A stretch of DNA of 7,017 nucleotides, from positions 1-7,017 of the forward strand of contig JAJYTV010000089.1 of assembly GCA_021792885.1 (NCBI GenBank), read 5' to 3'. The notes below the pieces were generated by a model. The model made no database searches. It was not told where the DNA came from and was given only the letters and a program-made list of their open reading frames with translations. The first letter of the stretch is position 1. Each line of letters opens with the position of its first letter. Shown one piece after another: positions 1 through 6,693 of this stretch. The DNA is from Bacillota bacterium (GTDB lineage: Bacteria; Bacillota; Sulfobacillia; JAJZYS01; JAJYTV01). Made by a program: the position numbers and the translations under genes.

Positions 1-169
1 GTCACCAGCCCGCACAGCTTGGCTGCGCTCCTCCTTACGCGGTACTGCCTCTCCGGACCAGCTTGATGCCACCGGGACGCCTGGCGATGCGCGCTGCGGT
101 CCGCCAGGAGCCTACCGCGACGCCGCGAATCTCCGTAGCGGACATCTTCGGTGCAAGGAGATGCGACGC
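1..169. other. Left-edge stretch with no supportable gene
   Basis: This stretch precedes glpK. On the plus strand one frame runs open from the window edge to a TGA at 64-66, which could be the last 21 codons of an upstream gene, but the residues match nothing I recognise. The glpK frame itself is also open to the window edge, but its upstream residues do not look like a glycerol kinase. A 7-bp inverted repeat (CCTGGCG at 80-86, CGCCAGG at 102-108) could form a hairpin with a 15-nt loop. It has no T-run after it, so I do not call it a terminator. On the minus strand an AAGGAGGAG sequence (36 to 28) lies 12 nt before a GTG at 15-13, which might be the start of a divergent gene running off the window. 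I see no convincing promoter for glpK here. Confidence 0.4.
155..160 (+). promoter_or_regulatory. Ribosome binding site that points to a TTG start for glpK
   Basis: AAGGAG ends directly against the ATG at 161, leaving no spacer, so that ATG is a poor initiator. The in-frame TTG at 170 lies 9 nt downstream, a normal spacing. Starting there gives MPYILALDQGT, which resembles the short N-termini of known glycerol kinases. The choice of TTG is inference from spacing and family N-terminus. Confidence 0.6.
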
Positions 170-1654
170 TTGCCGTATATACTGGCGCTCGACCAGGGAA
201 CCCACGCGTCGCGCGCAGTCCTCTACGATCTCTCCGGGGCGCCCGTCGCGCAAGCCGCGCGCCCGCTCGCGAGCAGCTACCCGCGCCCGGGGTACGTCGA
301 GCAGGATGCCGAGGAGATCTTTCAAAGCCAGCTCGATGCGGCGCGGGCGGTTCTGGCGAAGACGCAGCTGCCAGCCTCGGAGATTGTGGCGATCGGCATC
401 GCGAACCAGCGCGAGACGACGATCGTCTGGGATGCGCGCAGCGGGAGCGCCCGGGCGCCGGCAATCGTCTGGCAATGCCGGCGCAGCGCGGAGATCTGCG
501 AGGAGCTGCGCCATGACGGCATCGAGGATGCCCTGCGCGAGCGCACGGGACTCCTGCTCGACCCCTACTTCTCCGCGACGAAGCTCGCCTGGCTGCTCCG
601 CCACGATGCCGCGCTGCGCGAGGACGCAGCCGCAGGCCACCTGCGCTTCGGCACCGTTGACAGCTGGCTTCTCTACCGGCTGAGCGGCCGAATGGTCCAC
701 GCCACCGATCCCTCGAACGCGTCGCGCACGCTGCTGATGGACCTCGCGCAGGGGCGCTTCGCCCGCGATCTCGCGGACCTCTTCTCGCTCCCGGTGTCGA
801 TGCTGCCCGAGATCCGTCCTTCTGTCGGCGCCTTCGGCACCGTCGACCCCTCCCTGCTCGGCGCGCCGATCCCCGTCACCGCGATGCTCGGGGACCAGCA
901 GGCGGCGCTGTTCGGCCAGCGTTGCTTTCGGCCGGGCGACGTGAAGACCACCTACGGCACCGGCGCCTTCCTGCTCGCACAGACGGGGAGGCAGGCGGTG
1001 CGCTCGCGCACAGGACTGCTGACGACCGTCGCGTGGGACCTCGGAGACGGGCCTTTCTATGCGCTCGAGGGCAGCGTGTTCCTCGCCGGCGGCATCCTCG
1101 AATGGCTGCAGGCGGAGGTAGGGCTCGTCGCGAGCGCCGCCGAGGCGGAAGAGCTCGCGCGCGCGGTGCCAGACGCGGGCGGCGCGCTGCTCGTGCCGGC
1201 GCACGCCGGCCTCGGCGCGCCGCACTGGGATCCGGGCGCGCGCGGCGCGATCCTCGGGCTGACGCACGGCACGACGAAGGCCCATCTCGCCCGCGCTGCC
1301 TTCGATGCGATCGCCTACCGGACGGACGACGTGCTATCCGCGATGGCGCAAGACCTGGGCGGCCTGCAGGACCTGCGCATCGACGGCGGCGTCGCGCAAT
1401 CAGACCTGCTCGCACAGCTGCAGGCCGACCTCAGCGGCTGCGCGGTCGTGCGCCCGCTGGATGTCGAGACGACCGCACGCGGTGCGGCGCTTGCGGCCGG
1501 TCTCGGCGCGGGACTCTTCGAAAGCCTTGAGGCGATCGCCCACCTTCCCGTCCCGGAACGGCGCTTCACCCCGCATCTCTCCGTGGCCGCACGCAGCGGC
1601 CTGCGCGCACGCTGGCGCGAAGCGATCGCCGCGGTGCGCCTCCTGCACTCGTGA
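170..1654 (+). CDS. glpK: Glycerol kinase
   Basis: This cytoplasmic FGGY-family kinase phosphorylates glycerol with ATP to sn-glycerol-3-phosphate, the first step of glycerol catabolism. From a TTG start at 170 it has 494 residues, close to the usual length of about 500; from the ATG at 161 it would have 497. The phosphate-binding DQGT motif lies at residues 8-11, followed by H-A-S-R where T-S-S-R is usual. Further family motifs are NQRETTIVWD, IVWQCRRSAEIC, DPYFSATKLAWLL (the FGGY signature), GDQQAALFGQ with the predicted catalytic Asp242, TYGTGAF, GLGAPHWDPGARGAILGLT and RIDGGVAQSDLL. The activation-loop histidine that HPr phosphorylates in enterococcal GlpK (His232) aligns here with Ser228, so PTS activation looks absent. 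The stop codon overlaps the glpD start, so the two are probably translationally coupled. No glpF transporter gene is visible. The family assignment is secure and the exact start is less so. Confidence 0.96.
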   Translation: MPYILALDQGTHASRAVLYDLSGAPVAQAARPLASSYPRPGYVEQDAEEIFQSQLDAARAVLAKTQLPASEIVAIGIANQRETTIVWDARSGSARAPAIVWQCRRSAEICEELRHDGIEDALRERTGLLLDPYFSATKLAWLLRHDAALREDAAAGHLRFGTVDSWLLYRLSGRMVHATDPSNASRTLLMDLAQGRFARDLADLFSLPVSMLPEIRPSVGAFGTVDPSLLGAPIPVTAMLGDQQAALFGQRCFRPGDVKTTYGTGAFLLAQTGRQAVRSRTGLLTTVAWDLGDGPFYALEGSVFLAGGILEWLQAEVGLVASAAEAEELARAVPDAGGALLVPAHAGLGAPHWDPGARGAILGLTHGTTKAHLARAAFDAIAYRTDDVLSAMAQDLGGLQDLRIDGGVAQSDLLAQLQADLSGCAVVRPLDVETTARGAALAAGLGAGLFESLEAIAHLPVPERRFTPHLSVAARSGLRARWREAIAAVRLLHS

Positions 1655-3264
1655 GCGGCTTCGGACGCGAGGCCGCCCTGCGTCGCCTGGCCTCTGAGCA
1701 GTTCGACCTTCTGGTGATCGGCGGGGGCATCACCGGCTGCGGCGTCGCCCGCGAAGCCGCGCTGCGGGGTCTGCGCGTCGCCCTCGTCGAAGCGCTGGAC
1801 TTCGCCTCCGGCACATCGAGCCGCTCGACGCGGCTAATCCACGGCGGGCTTCGGTACCTGCGCCAGGGCGAGGTGCGGCTCGTGCGCGAAGCGGTGCGGG
1901 AGCGCGAACTCCTCCTGCGCACGGCGCCGCACCTCGTGCGGCCCCTGCAGTTCCTCTTCCCCGTCTACCGCGGCGACCCCGACGCGCTGCTGCTCGTGCG
2001 CCTCGGCATCGGGCTGTACGAGCGGCTCGCGGGACTGCCCGCGGACGCGCGCCACCTCCTTTTGACCCCGGAGGACGTGCACGAGCGCATGCCTGCTCTG
2101 CGCAGCGAGGGCCTGCGCGGCGGCGCGGCCTACGTCGACGCCCTGACGGACGACGCGCGCCTCACGCTGGCGGTCGCACAGTCGGCCGCCGCCGAGGGGG
2201 CCGCCGTCGCGAACTACTGCCGCGTCCTGCACCTGATCGGCGCGGACGAGGGGACGGTGCGAGGGGCGGAGGTGCGGGACGAGGAGTCCGGCGCCGTCTT
2301 CGCCGTGCAGGCGGCGCGGACGCTCATCGCCGCAGGTCCCTGGGCCGATCGGCTGCGCGACGCCAAGGCGCCGCTTTTGCGCCTGACGAAAGGCGTGCAC
2401 CTGGTGCTGCGCCAGGAGGACCTGCCGCTGCCCTCCGCCTGTGTCCTGCGCGGCCCGGACGGCCGCCTCATGTTCGCGGTCCCGGACGGGCCCGTCACCT
2501 ACATCGGCACCACCGACACGGACGCCGAATCGCCCGACGACGACGAGATCACGCCGCAGGATGCGGACTACGTCCTGCAGGCCGCCCGGCGGGCGTTCCC
2601 TGGGAGCGCCATCACGGAAGGCGCGGTGATCGGCGCATGGGCGGGGGTGCGCCCGCTCGTGCGGCCCAAGCCCGGCGCCGCGCCGTCCGAGGTGTCCCGG
2701 GACTACCGCCTGTCCTTCGCGGCAGACGGCACCGTCTACGTCGCCGGCGGCAAGCTCACGGCGTTTCGCGCGATGGCGAGCCGCATCGTCGACCGGCTGT
2801 TCGCGGCGACGCGCGGCGCGCAGGCGGAACAGTGCAGCAGGCGGCCTTTGCCGGGCGGGGACCAAAGCCCGCCCACAGGAGATGAGTGGCGGCGCCTCGC
2901 GCGCACCGTGGGCGTACCCGAGGAGCTGCTCTCGCGCGCACTCGTCCCCTACGGCAGCGCCCTGCCGTCGGTGCTCACGGACCTGCCCTCGTCGCGGTCG
3001 CAGCCCCCGCAGCAACGCCTCGTGCGCATGCAGCTGCGCTACGCTGCGCGCGAGGAGATGGCACTGCACCTGACCGACGTACTGCAGCGCCGCACGGGCT
3101 TTCTGCGCTTCTCCGCGCGCAAGACGCGCCGGGAGATCGCCGCCCTGGGAGCGGAGATGGCCCAGCTGCAGGGCTGGAGCGAAGCCCGCGAGCGCGCGGA
3201 GATCGAGGCCGTGGAGAGCCAGTGGCGAAGGATGTTCGCGTGGCGGGACGGCGACTTCGCTTGA
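1651..3264 (+). CDS. glpD: Aerobic FAD-dependent glycerol-3-phosphate dehydrogenase
   Basis: The enzyme oxidises sn-glycerol-3-phosphate to dihydroxyacetone phosphate and passes electrons through FAD to the quinone pool; family members sit on the inner face of the cytoplasmic membrane. The 537-residue protein starts at a GTG whose last bases are shared with the glpK stop (GTGA), a 4-nt overlap typical of coupled translation. The N-terminal Rossmann FAD motif GGGITGCG is at residues 24-31. The family signature FASGTSSRSTRLIHGGLRYL spans 51-70. YIGTTDTD and WAGVRPLVRPK follow, and the FAD-contacting GGKLTAFR lies at 366-373. The remaining C-terminal part, about 150 residues with RYAAREEMALHLTDVLQRRT, matches the helical domain of bacterial GlpD. 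The length lies between the E. coli (about 500) and B. subtilis (about 555) enzymes. It acts directly after GlpK. An anaerobic GlpA is a less likely alternative, since no GlpB or GlpC partner is visible. Confidence 0.96.
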   Translation: MSGFGREAALRRLASEQFDLLVIGGGITGCGVAREAALRGLRVALVEALDFASGTSSRSTRLIHGGLRYLRQGEVRLVREAVRERELLLRTAPHLVRPLQFLFPVYRGDPDALLLVRLGIGLYERLAGLPADARHLLLTPEDVHERMPALRSEGLRGGAAYVDALTDDARLTLAVAQSAAAEGAAVANYCRVLHLIGADEGTVRGAEVRDEESGAVFAVQAARTLIAAGPWADRLRDAKAPLLRLTKGVHLVLRQEDLPLPSACVLRGPDGRLMFAVPDGPVTYIGTTDTDAESPDDDEITPQDADYVLQAARRAFPGSAITEGAVIGAWAGVRPLVRPKPGAAPSEVSRDYRLSFAADGTVYVAGGKLTAFRAMASRIVDRLFAATRGAQAEQCSRRPLPGGDQSPPTGDEWRRLARTVGVPEELLSRALVPYGSALPSVLTDLPSSRSQPPQQRLVRMQLRYAAREEMALHLTDVLQRRTGFLRFSARKTRREIAALGAEMAQLQGWSEARERAEIEAVESQWRRMFAWRDGDFA

Positions 3265-3289
3265 CGCCGCGCGCGCACCGCCCTATACT
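3261..3289 (+). promoter_or_regulatory. Housekeeping-type promoter of the proS T-box leader
   Basis: TTGACG (3261-3266) and TATACT (3284-3289) are separated by exactly 17 nt, close to the vegetative sigma factor consensus. Transcription would start near 3296, just before the first conserved T-box bases. The -35 box lies over the glpD stop codon (TGA at 3262-3264), so glpD and the proS unit have essentially no spacer. Confidence 0.75.
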
Positions 3290-3295
3290 GCGACG

Positions 3296-3526
3296 CAACG
3301 AGCGATGATGGGGCCAGTAGCTGTCCTCGGTGGACAAGAGACCCGGCGCACGGTGCGATGCCGGGACGAAGGACGGTGAAACCCACCCCGGAGCTGGCGG
3401 CGAGGAACCGCCCGGCGCCCGCCGTGAACGGGTGACGCTCTCTTGGAGAGCGCATGAGATGGCCGACGGCCAAACGAAGGTGGCACCGCGGGATCCCGCC
3501 CCGCCCTTCCCAGGGCGGGGCGTTTC
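3296..3526 (+). ncRNA. T-box leader sensing tRNA-Pro, upstream of proS
   Basis: This is a cis-acting RNA that binds uncharged tRNA and lets transcription continue into proS. Stem I: GATGA (3304-3308, K-turn side), GGGG (3310-3313) pairing with CCCC (3386-3389), the specifier-loop pair AGTA (3316-3319) and GAA (3378-3380), a helix of CTGTCCT (3321-3327) with AGGACGG (3370-3376), an AGAGA bulge (3337-3341), and an apical helix CCCGGC (3342-3347) with GCCGGG (3360-3365). After GAA comes A, then CCC (3382-3384), then A. This gives a proline codon followed by a purine, as T-boxes require, and fits the downstream gene. Further hairpins are GGCGG/CCGCC (3396-3412), CGCTCTC/GAGAGCG (3436-3452) and TGGCC/GGCCA (3460-3472). 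The T-box sequence AAGGTGGCACCGCGG starts at 3477. Its UGGC (3481-3484) should pair with the tRNA 3' end. The identity as a T-box is very strong; the fine pairing is my hand fold. Confidence 0.93.
3497..3522 (+). terminator. Conditional terminator of the proS T-box
   Basis: An 11-bp perfect GC-rich stem (CGCCCCGCCCT, loop TCCC, AGGGCGGGGCG) is followed by a short GTTTC. Its 5' arm overlaps the bases that the antiterminator would use: GCGG (3488-3491) can pair with CCGC (3496-3499), and AAGG (3477-3480) with CCTT (3505-3508). The two structures therefore exclude each other. The T-run is short, but the stem is very stable. This stem would also stop read-through from glpKD. Confidence 0.88.
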
Positions 3527-3548
3527 ACTGTCCTCTGGAGGTGCTTTC

Positions 3549-5255
3549 ATGCGGCTATCGAGGCTGCTTGGGCGAACGCGCAAGGAGGCCCCGGCCGATG
3601 CCGAGCTCGAGAGCCACCGACTGCTCGCGCGCGCCGGCTACATCGTCCGGAGCGGGTCCGGCATCTACACCCTGACGCCGCTTGGACTGCGCGTCCTGCG
3701 GCGGGTCGAGGCCGTGGTGCGCGAGGAGCTGGACGCGATCGGTGCGCAAGAGGTTCTCCTGCCGCTCGTCCAGCCCGCGGAGGCGTGGCAGCGCACGGGC
3801 CGCTACGAAACCATCGACGACTCCCTGCTGCGCTTTTCGGACCGCACAGGCCATCCGCACGTGCTGGCGATGACGCATGAGGAGGCGGCCACCTCCCTCG
3901 TCGCGGAGTTCGTGGACTCCTATCGCCAGTTGCCGCTTCTGGTCTACCAGATCCAGCTCAAGTTCCGCGACGAGGCCCGCCCGCGCGGCGGCCTGATCCG
4001 CCTGCGCGAATTCGTGATGAAGGACGCCTACAGCTTCCATGACAGCCAGGAGGACCTCGGCCGTTGCTACGCGGAGGTCGCGGCGGCGTACCGCAGGATC
4101 TTCAAGCGCCTCGACCTTCCGGTGCTCGAGGTCCTGTCGGGCAGCGGCATGATGGGCGGGCGCCTGAGCCACGAATACATGCTTGCGTCACCGCGCGGTG
4201 AGGACCGCCTGCTCACCTGCACCTGCGGCTACGCGTCGAACAGCGAGAGCGCGGCGCATCCCGCACGCGCTGGGCAAGCCGGCCCGCGCGCGGCACTGTG
4301 CCGCATCGAGACACCGCACGCGCACACGATCGCGGCCCTGTGCGCCCAGCTTGGCTGCCCGCCCGAGACGACGCTCAAGTCCGTCTTCTTCGCGGCGCAG
4401 GACGCGACGGTGCTCGCACTCGTGCGGGGAGACCGCGAGGTGTGCCCAGAGAAACTGCAGCGGCTGCTCGGCGCGCCGGTTCGCGCGCTTTCCGCGGAGG
4501 AGAGCCGCGCGCGCGGTCTTGTCGTCGGCTACGCTGGCCCGGTCGGCCTTGTGCTCTTGGGACCGCTGCAGATCGTCCTCGACCATGACCTCGCGGGCGC
4601 CGAGGGGCTCGTGGCAGGCGCGAACGACGAAGGATGGCACCTCCTCGGCGTCTCCGCCGCGCGCGACGTGCACGCAGACCTCGTCGGCGACATCGCGCTT
4701 GCGCGCGAGGGCGATCCCTGTCCCGCGTGCGGCGCCCCCCTCGCGCTCTCGCGCGGCATCGAGCTCGGCAACATCTTTCAGCTCGGCACCCGATACAGCG
4801 CGCCGCTCGGTGCAATCGCGACGGGTGCGGACGGCCGGGCCGCGCCGCTCGTGATGGGCTCCTACGGCATCGGCATCACGCGGCTGCTCGCCGCGCTCGT
4901 GGAGCAGCACCACGACGACCAGGGCATCCTCTGGCCGCGCGCGGCGGCTCCCTACCCGCTGCACCTCGTCGCCGCCGGCGAGACGGAAGACGTCCTCAAG
5001 GCTTCGGAGGATCTGTACGCCTCGCTCGGCCCGCAGGCCGTGCTCTACGACGACAGGCCCATCTCCGCCGGGATGAAGTTCAAGGACGCGGACCTCCTCG
5101 GCATGCCGCTGCGCGTCACGATCGGAGCGCGATCTCTGCGTGCGGGCGGGGCCGAGATTCGGCCGCGCAGGGGCGGCGAACCGGAGATCGTGCCGCTCGC
5201 GGAGGCCGTCTGTACACTGCGGCGTCTGGCGGAAGCGCCGATGGATGCACAATAG
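3549..5255 (+). CDS. proS: Proline--tRNA ligase, bacterial type with editing insertion
   Basis: A class II aminoacyl-tRNA synthetase that charges tRNA-Pro with proline in the cytoplasm. The start is the ATG at 3549, 7 nt after a GGAGG (3537-3541). It gives 568 residues, the usual size of the E. coli-like form. The frame is open 73 codons further up, but that part is the T-box RNA. Visible elements: IGAQEVLLPLVQPAEAW (motif 1 area), the proline-site T-H-E-E at 109-112, motif 2 from FRDEARPRGG (139-148) to REFVMKDAYSFH, a YbaK-like INS editing domain over roughly 220-400 with Lys277 in TLKS aligned to the editing lysine of E. coli ProRS, motif 3 MGSYGIGITRLLAAL with Arg445, and a C-terminal anticodon-binding domain carrying DDRPISAGMKFKDADLLG. 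Cysteine pairs CTC and CPAC flank the insertion, as in relatives. Expression is predicted to rise when uncharged tRNA-Pro accumulates. Confidence 0.97.
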   Translation: MRLSRLLGRTRKEAPADAELESHRLLARAGYIVRSGSGIYTLTPLGLRVLRRVEAVVREELDAIGAQEVLLPLVQPAEAWQRTGRYETIDDSLLRFSDRTGHPHVLAMTHEEAATSLVAEFVDSYRQLPLLVYQIQLKFRDEARPRGGLIRLREFVMKDAYSFHDSQEDLGRCYAEVAAAYRRIFKRLDLPVLEVLSGSGMMGGRLSHEYMLASPRGEDRLLTCTCGYASNSESAAHPARAGQAGPRAALCRIETPHAHTIAALCAQLGCPPETTLKSVFFAAQDATVLALVRGDREVCPEKLQRLLGAPVRALSAEESRARGLVVGYAGPVGLVLLGPLQIVLDHDLAGAEGLVAGANDEGWHLLGVSAARDVHADLVGDIALAREGDPCPACGAPLALSRGIELGNIFQLGTRYSAPLGAIATGADGRAAPLVMGSYGIGITRLLAALVEQHHDDQGILWPRAAAPYPLHLVAAGETEDVLKASEDLYASLGPQAVLYDDRPISAGMKFKDADLLGMPLRVTIGARSLRAGGAEIRPRRGGEPEIVPLAEAVCTLRRLAEAPMDAQ

Positions 5256-5293
5256 CGCTGCCCGCACGCGTTCTGAGGGAATTCTCAGCTTGG

Positions 5294-5317
5294 CCTCAGA
5301 TGGACTTCATCTGCAGG
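5294..5317 (+). other. Hairpin in the proS to small-ORF gap, possible weak terminator or processing site
   Basis: CAGATG (5297-5302) and CATCTG (5308-5313) form a 6-bp stem with a 5-nt loop. It can be extended by CCT/AGG if one C (5314) is bulged out. A smaller inverted repeat, CTGAG/CTCAG (5273-5277, 5284-5288), lies just upstream. Neither has a T-run, so I cannot say whether they terminate transcription. The 120-nt gap shows no convincing promoter, so the small gene downstream may be co-transcribed with proS. Confidence 0.3.
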
Positions 5318-5375
5318 GCGCATGCTGGGCCCACAAGGTGGCGGTGTGCCCCGCCCATCGGAGGAAGGTGTTCGC

Positions 5376-5504
5376 ATGGAGAAAGCCCGCCCGACGTGGC
5401 GCGAACGCGCCCACAGCTTTCTCGTCCTGGCGGTGCTCTCGGTGATCGGCCTCTTCGGCGTGCTGCTCGTCGCGTACGGCGGCACGCCCGTCAAGCCGTT
5501 CTAG
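5376..5504 (+). CDS. Small single-pass membrane protein of unknown function, 42 residues
   Basis: I do not recognise this protein. The ATG at 5376 follows a GGAGGAAGG (5360-5368) at a workable distance; an upstream in-frame start at 5322 would add 18 residues but has no comparable binding site. The protein has a charged N-terminus (MEKARPTWRERAH), then one hydrophobic helix of about 21 residues (from SFLVLAVLSVIG to VLLVAY, residues 14-34), then a short tail GGTPVKPF. The basic residues before the helix suggest the N-terminus stays in the cytoplasm, with the tail outside. Codon third positions are almost all G or C, as in neighbouring real genes. It lies between proS and the shared terminator. 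Whether it is expressed cannot be told from sequence alone. Confidence 0.6.
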   Translation: MEKARPTWRERAHSFLVLAVLSVIGLFGVLLVAYGGTPVKPF

Positions 5505-5517
5505 GTCCGGATTGCAA

Positions 5518-5551
5518 GACGCCGCCCCCGGCCCTCGCCGGGGGCGGCGTC
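5518..5551. terminator. Bidirectional terminator hairpin between convergent genes
   Basis: GACGCCGCCCCCGGC (5518-5532), a CCTC loop and GCCGGGGGCGGCGTC (5537-5551) form a perfect 15-bp stem. It starts 14 nt after the small-ORF stop and ends 9 nt before the stop of the convergent murB. The position is right for stopping transcription from both sides. T-runs are poor on either strand, so termination strength is inferred from stem stability alone. Confidence 0.75.
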
Positions 5552-5560
5552 GCCTTGCCG

Positions 5561-6628
5561 TCAGGCCCGCACGATCACGGGCTCCGGCTGCAGGTGCACG
5601 CCGAAGGCGTGCTCCACGCCTTGCACGATCTCGTCGGCGAGCGAGAGGAGCTGCGCCGTCGTCCCGCCGACGTTGACGAGCGCCAGCGTGTGGTTTTGCG
5701 AGATGCCGACGCCGCCGCGGCGCAGGCCGCGGTGGAATCCCGCCCGCTCGATCAGCCAGGCCGCGGGCACCTTGCGCCCCCCTACCGCGGCGAAGGACGG
5801 CGGCTTTGGCGGGTCTTCGGGGAAGCGAAGCCGCAGGCGCTCGCGCAAGGTGCGGTACCCCGCCTCGTCCAGCACGGGATTGAGGAAGAAGGATCCGACC
5901 GAATGCGCGTTGGGATCGTCCGGGTCGTAGACCATCGACTTGCTGCGGCGCAGGGCGAGGACCGCCTCCCGCGTTCGCTGCAGCGCCTCGCCCGGCGGCG
6001 CCTGCGCCACGCCGCGCGCCTGCGCCTCGCGCGCGAGTTCGGGGTATTGCAGCGTCGGCCGCCCGCCCGGCTGCAACCGGTAGGTCACCTCGGTGATGAC
6101 GAACCGGCCCGCGTCCTCGCCCTTGAAGCGGCTCTCGCGGTACGCGAAGCCGCACTGCGCACCCTCGAAGACGACGTCCTCGAGGGTCGTGCGGTCGATG
6201 GCGCGCACCCGCACGATCGTCTGCGAAACTTCCTGCCCATAGGCGCCGACGTTCTGGATCGGCGTCGCGCCGACAGACCCCGGGATGCCCGAGAGACACT
6301 CGACGCCCTGCAGCCCGTCTTGCAGGCAGTGCACGACGAACGCGTCCCAATCCTCCCCGGCCTTCGCCGTCGCGAGCACGCCGCCGGCGTCCCGTTCGAA
6401 TGCAACCCCACGCAGGGCGACACGCAGGACGAGCCCAGGGTAGCCTGCATCCGGGAAGACCGTGTTCGATCCCCCGCCGAGGATCTGCACCGGGAGATCC
6501 TGCGTGCGCGCCGTGCTCAGCGCATCGCGAAGTTCGGCCTCGCTGGCCGCGGAGGCGTAGTAGCGCGCGGGCCCGCCCAGACCGATCGTCGTCTTGGGGG
6601 CCAGCGGGACCCTCTCGCGGAAACCCAC
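5561..6628 (-). CDS. murB: UDP-N-acetylenolpyruvoylglucosamine reductase, type I
   Basis: This cytoplasmic flavoenzyme uses NADPH to reduce UDP-GlcNAc-enolpyruvate to UDP-MurNAc in peptidoglycan precursor synthesis. The 355-residue protein starts at a GTG (6626-6628) with GGGAGGAG 8 nt upstream. FAD-binding motifs are TTIGLGGPARYY (13-24), LGGGSNTVF (50-58) and SGIPGSVGATPIQNVGAYGQ. Catalytic residues matching E. coli MurB are Arg164 in YRESRFK, Ser246 in GSFFLNP and Glu349 in LQPEPVIV. The YRES segment and the long C-terminal domain with PIQNVGAYG place it in type I (E. coli and actinobacterial style) rather than the shorter type II of Bacillus and Staphylococcus. It stands alone, convergent with proS and outside any visible cell-wall gene cluster. 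The assignment is secure. Confidence 0.95.
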   Translation of the reverse strand: MGFRERVPLAPKTTIGLGGPARYYASAASEAELRDALSTARTQDLPVQILGGGSNTVFPDAGYPGLVLRVALRGVAFERDAGGVLATAKAGEDWDAFVVHCLQDGLQGVECLSGIPGSVGATPIQNVGAYGQEVSQTIVRVRAIDRTTLEDVVFEGAQCGFAYRESRFKGEDAGRFVITEVTYRLQPGGRPTLQYPELAREAQARGVAQAPPGEALQRTREAVLALRRSKSMVYDPDDPNAHSVGSFFLNPVLDEAGYRTLRERLRLRFPEDPPKPPSFAAVGGRKVPAAWLIERAGFHRGLRRGGVGISQNHTLALVNVGGTTAQLLSLADEIVQGVEHAFGVHLQPEPVIVRA

Positions 6629-6664
6629 TATCGCTTCTCCTCCCGCCGTCGCGCCTCTCCTCCT

Positions 6665-6693
6665 AGAATACTCGTCTCGGCCCGCACCGTCCC
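6665..6693 (-). promoter_or_regulatory. Possible murB promoter
   Basis: Read on the minus strand, TATTCT (6670 to 6665) resembles a -10 box, and the bases about 17 nt upstream read GGGACG (6693 to 6688), a poor -35 box. A GGAGGAG lies almost directly after the -10, and a second, better placed one sits before the GTG start. The call rests on the -10 match and position only. Confidence 0.3.

Noticed and set aside
178..183. TATACT inside the 5' end of glpK, resembling a -10 box
   Set aside because: No -35 box lies 16-18 nt upstream, and it falls within coding sequence for the conserved Y-I-L-A-L segment.
35..1285. A 416-codon minus-strand open frame opposite glpK
   Set aside because: It is a shadow of a clearly conserved glpK with an Arg/Ala-rich product and no recognisable domain.
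1834..3069. A 411-codon minus-strand open frame opposite glpD
   Set aside because: It is a shadow of glpD. The residues show no family motif, and open antisense frames are expected at this GC content.
3330..3548. A 73-codon N-terminal extension of ProRS from a GTG at 3330
   Set aside because: The bases are fully explained by the T-box RNA, and the ATG at 3549 has an ideal GGAGG at 7 nt and gives the usual ProRS length.
5307..6350. A 347-codon minus-strand open frame overlapping murB
   Set aside because: It lies in a different frame of the same strand as the conserved murB, is Arg-rich, and passes through the terminator and the small gene.
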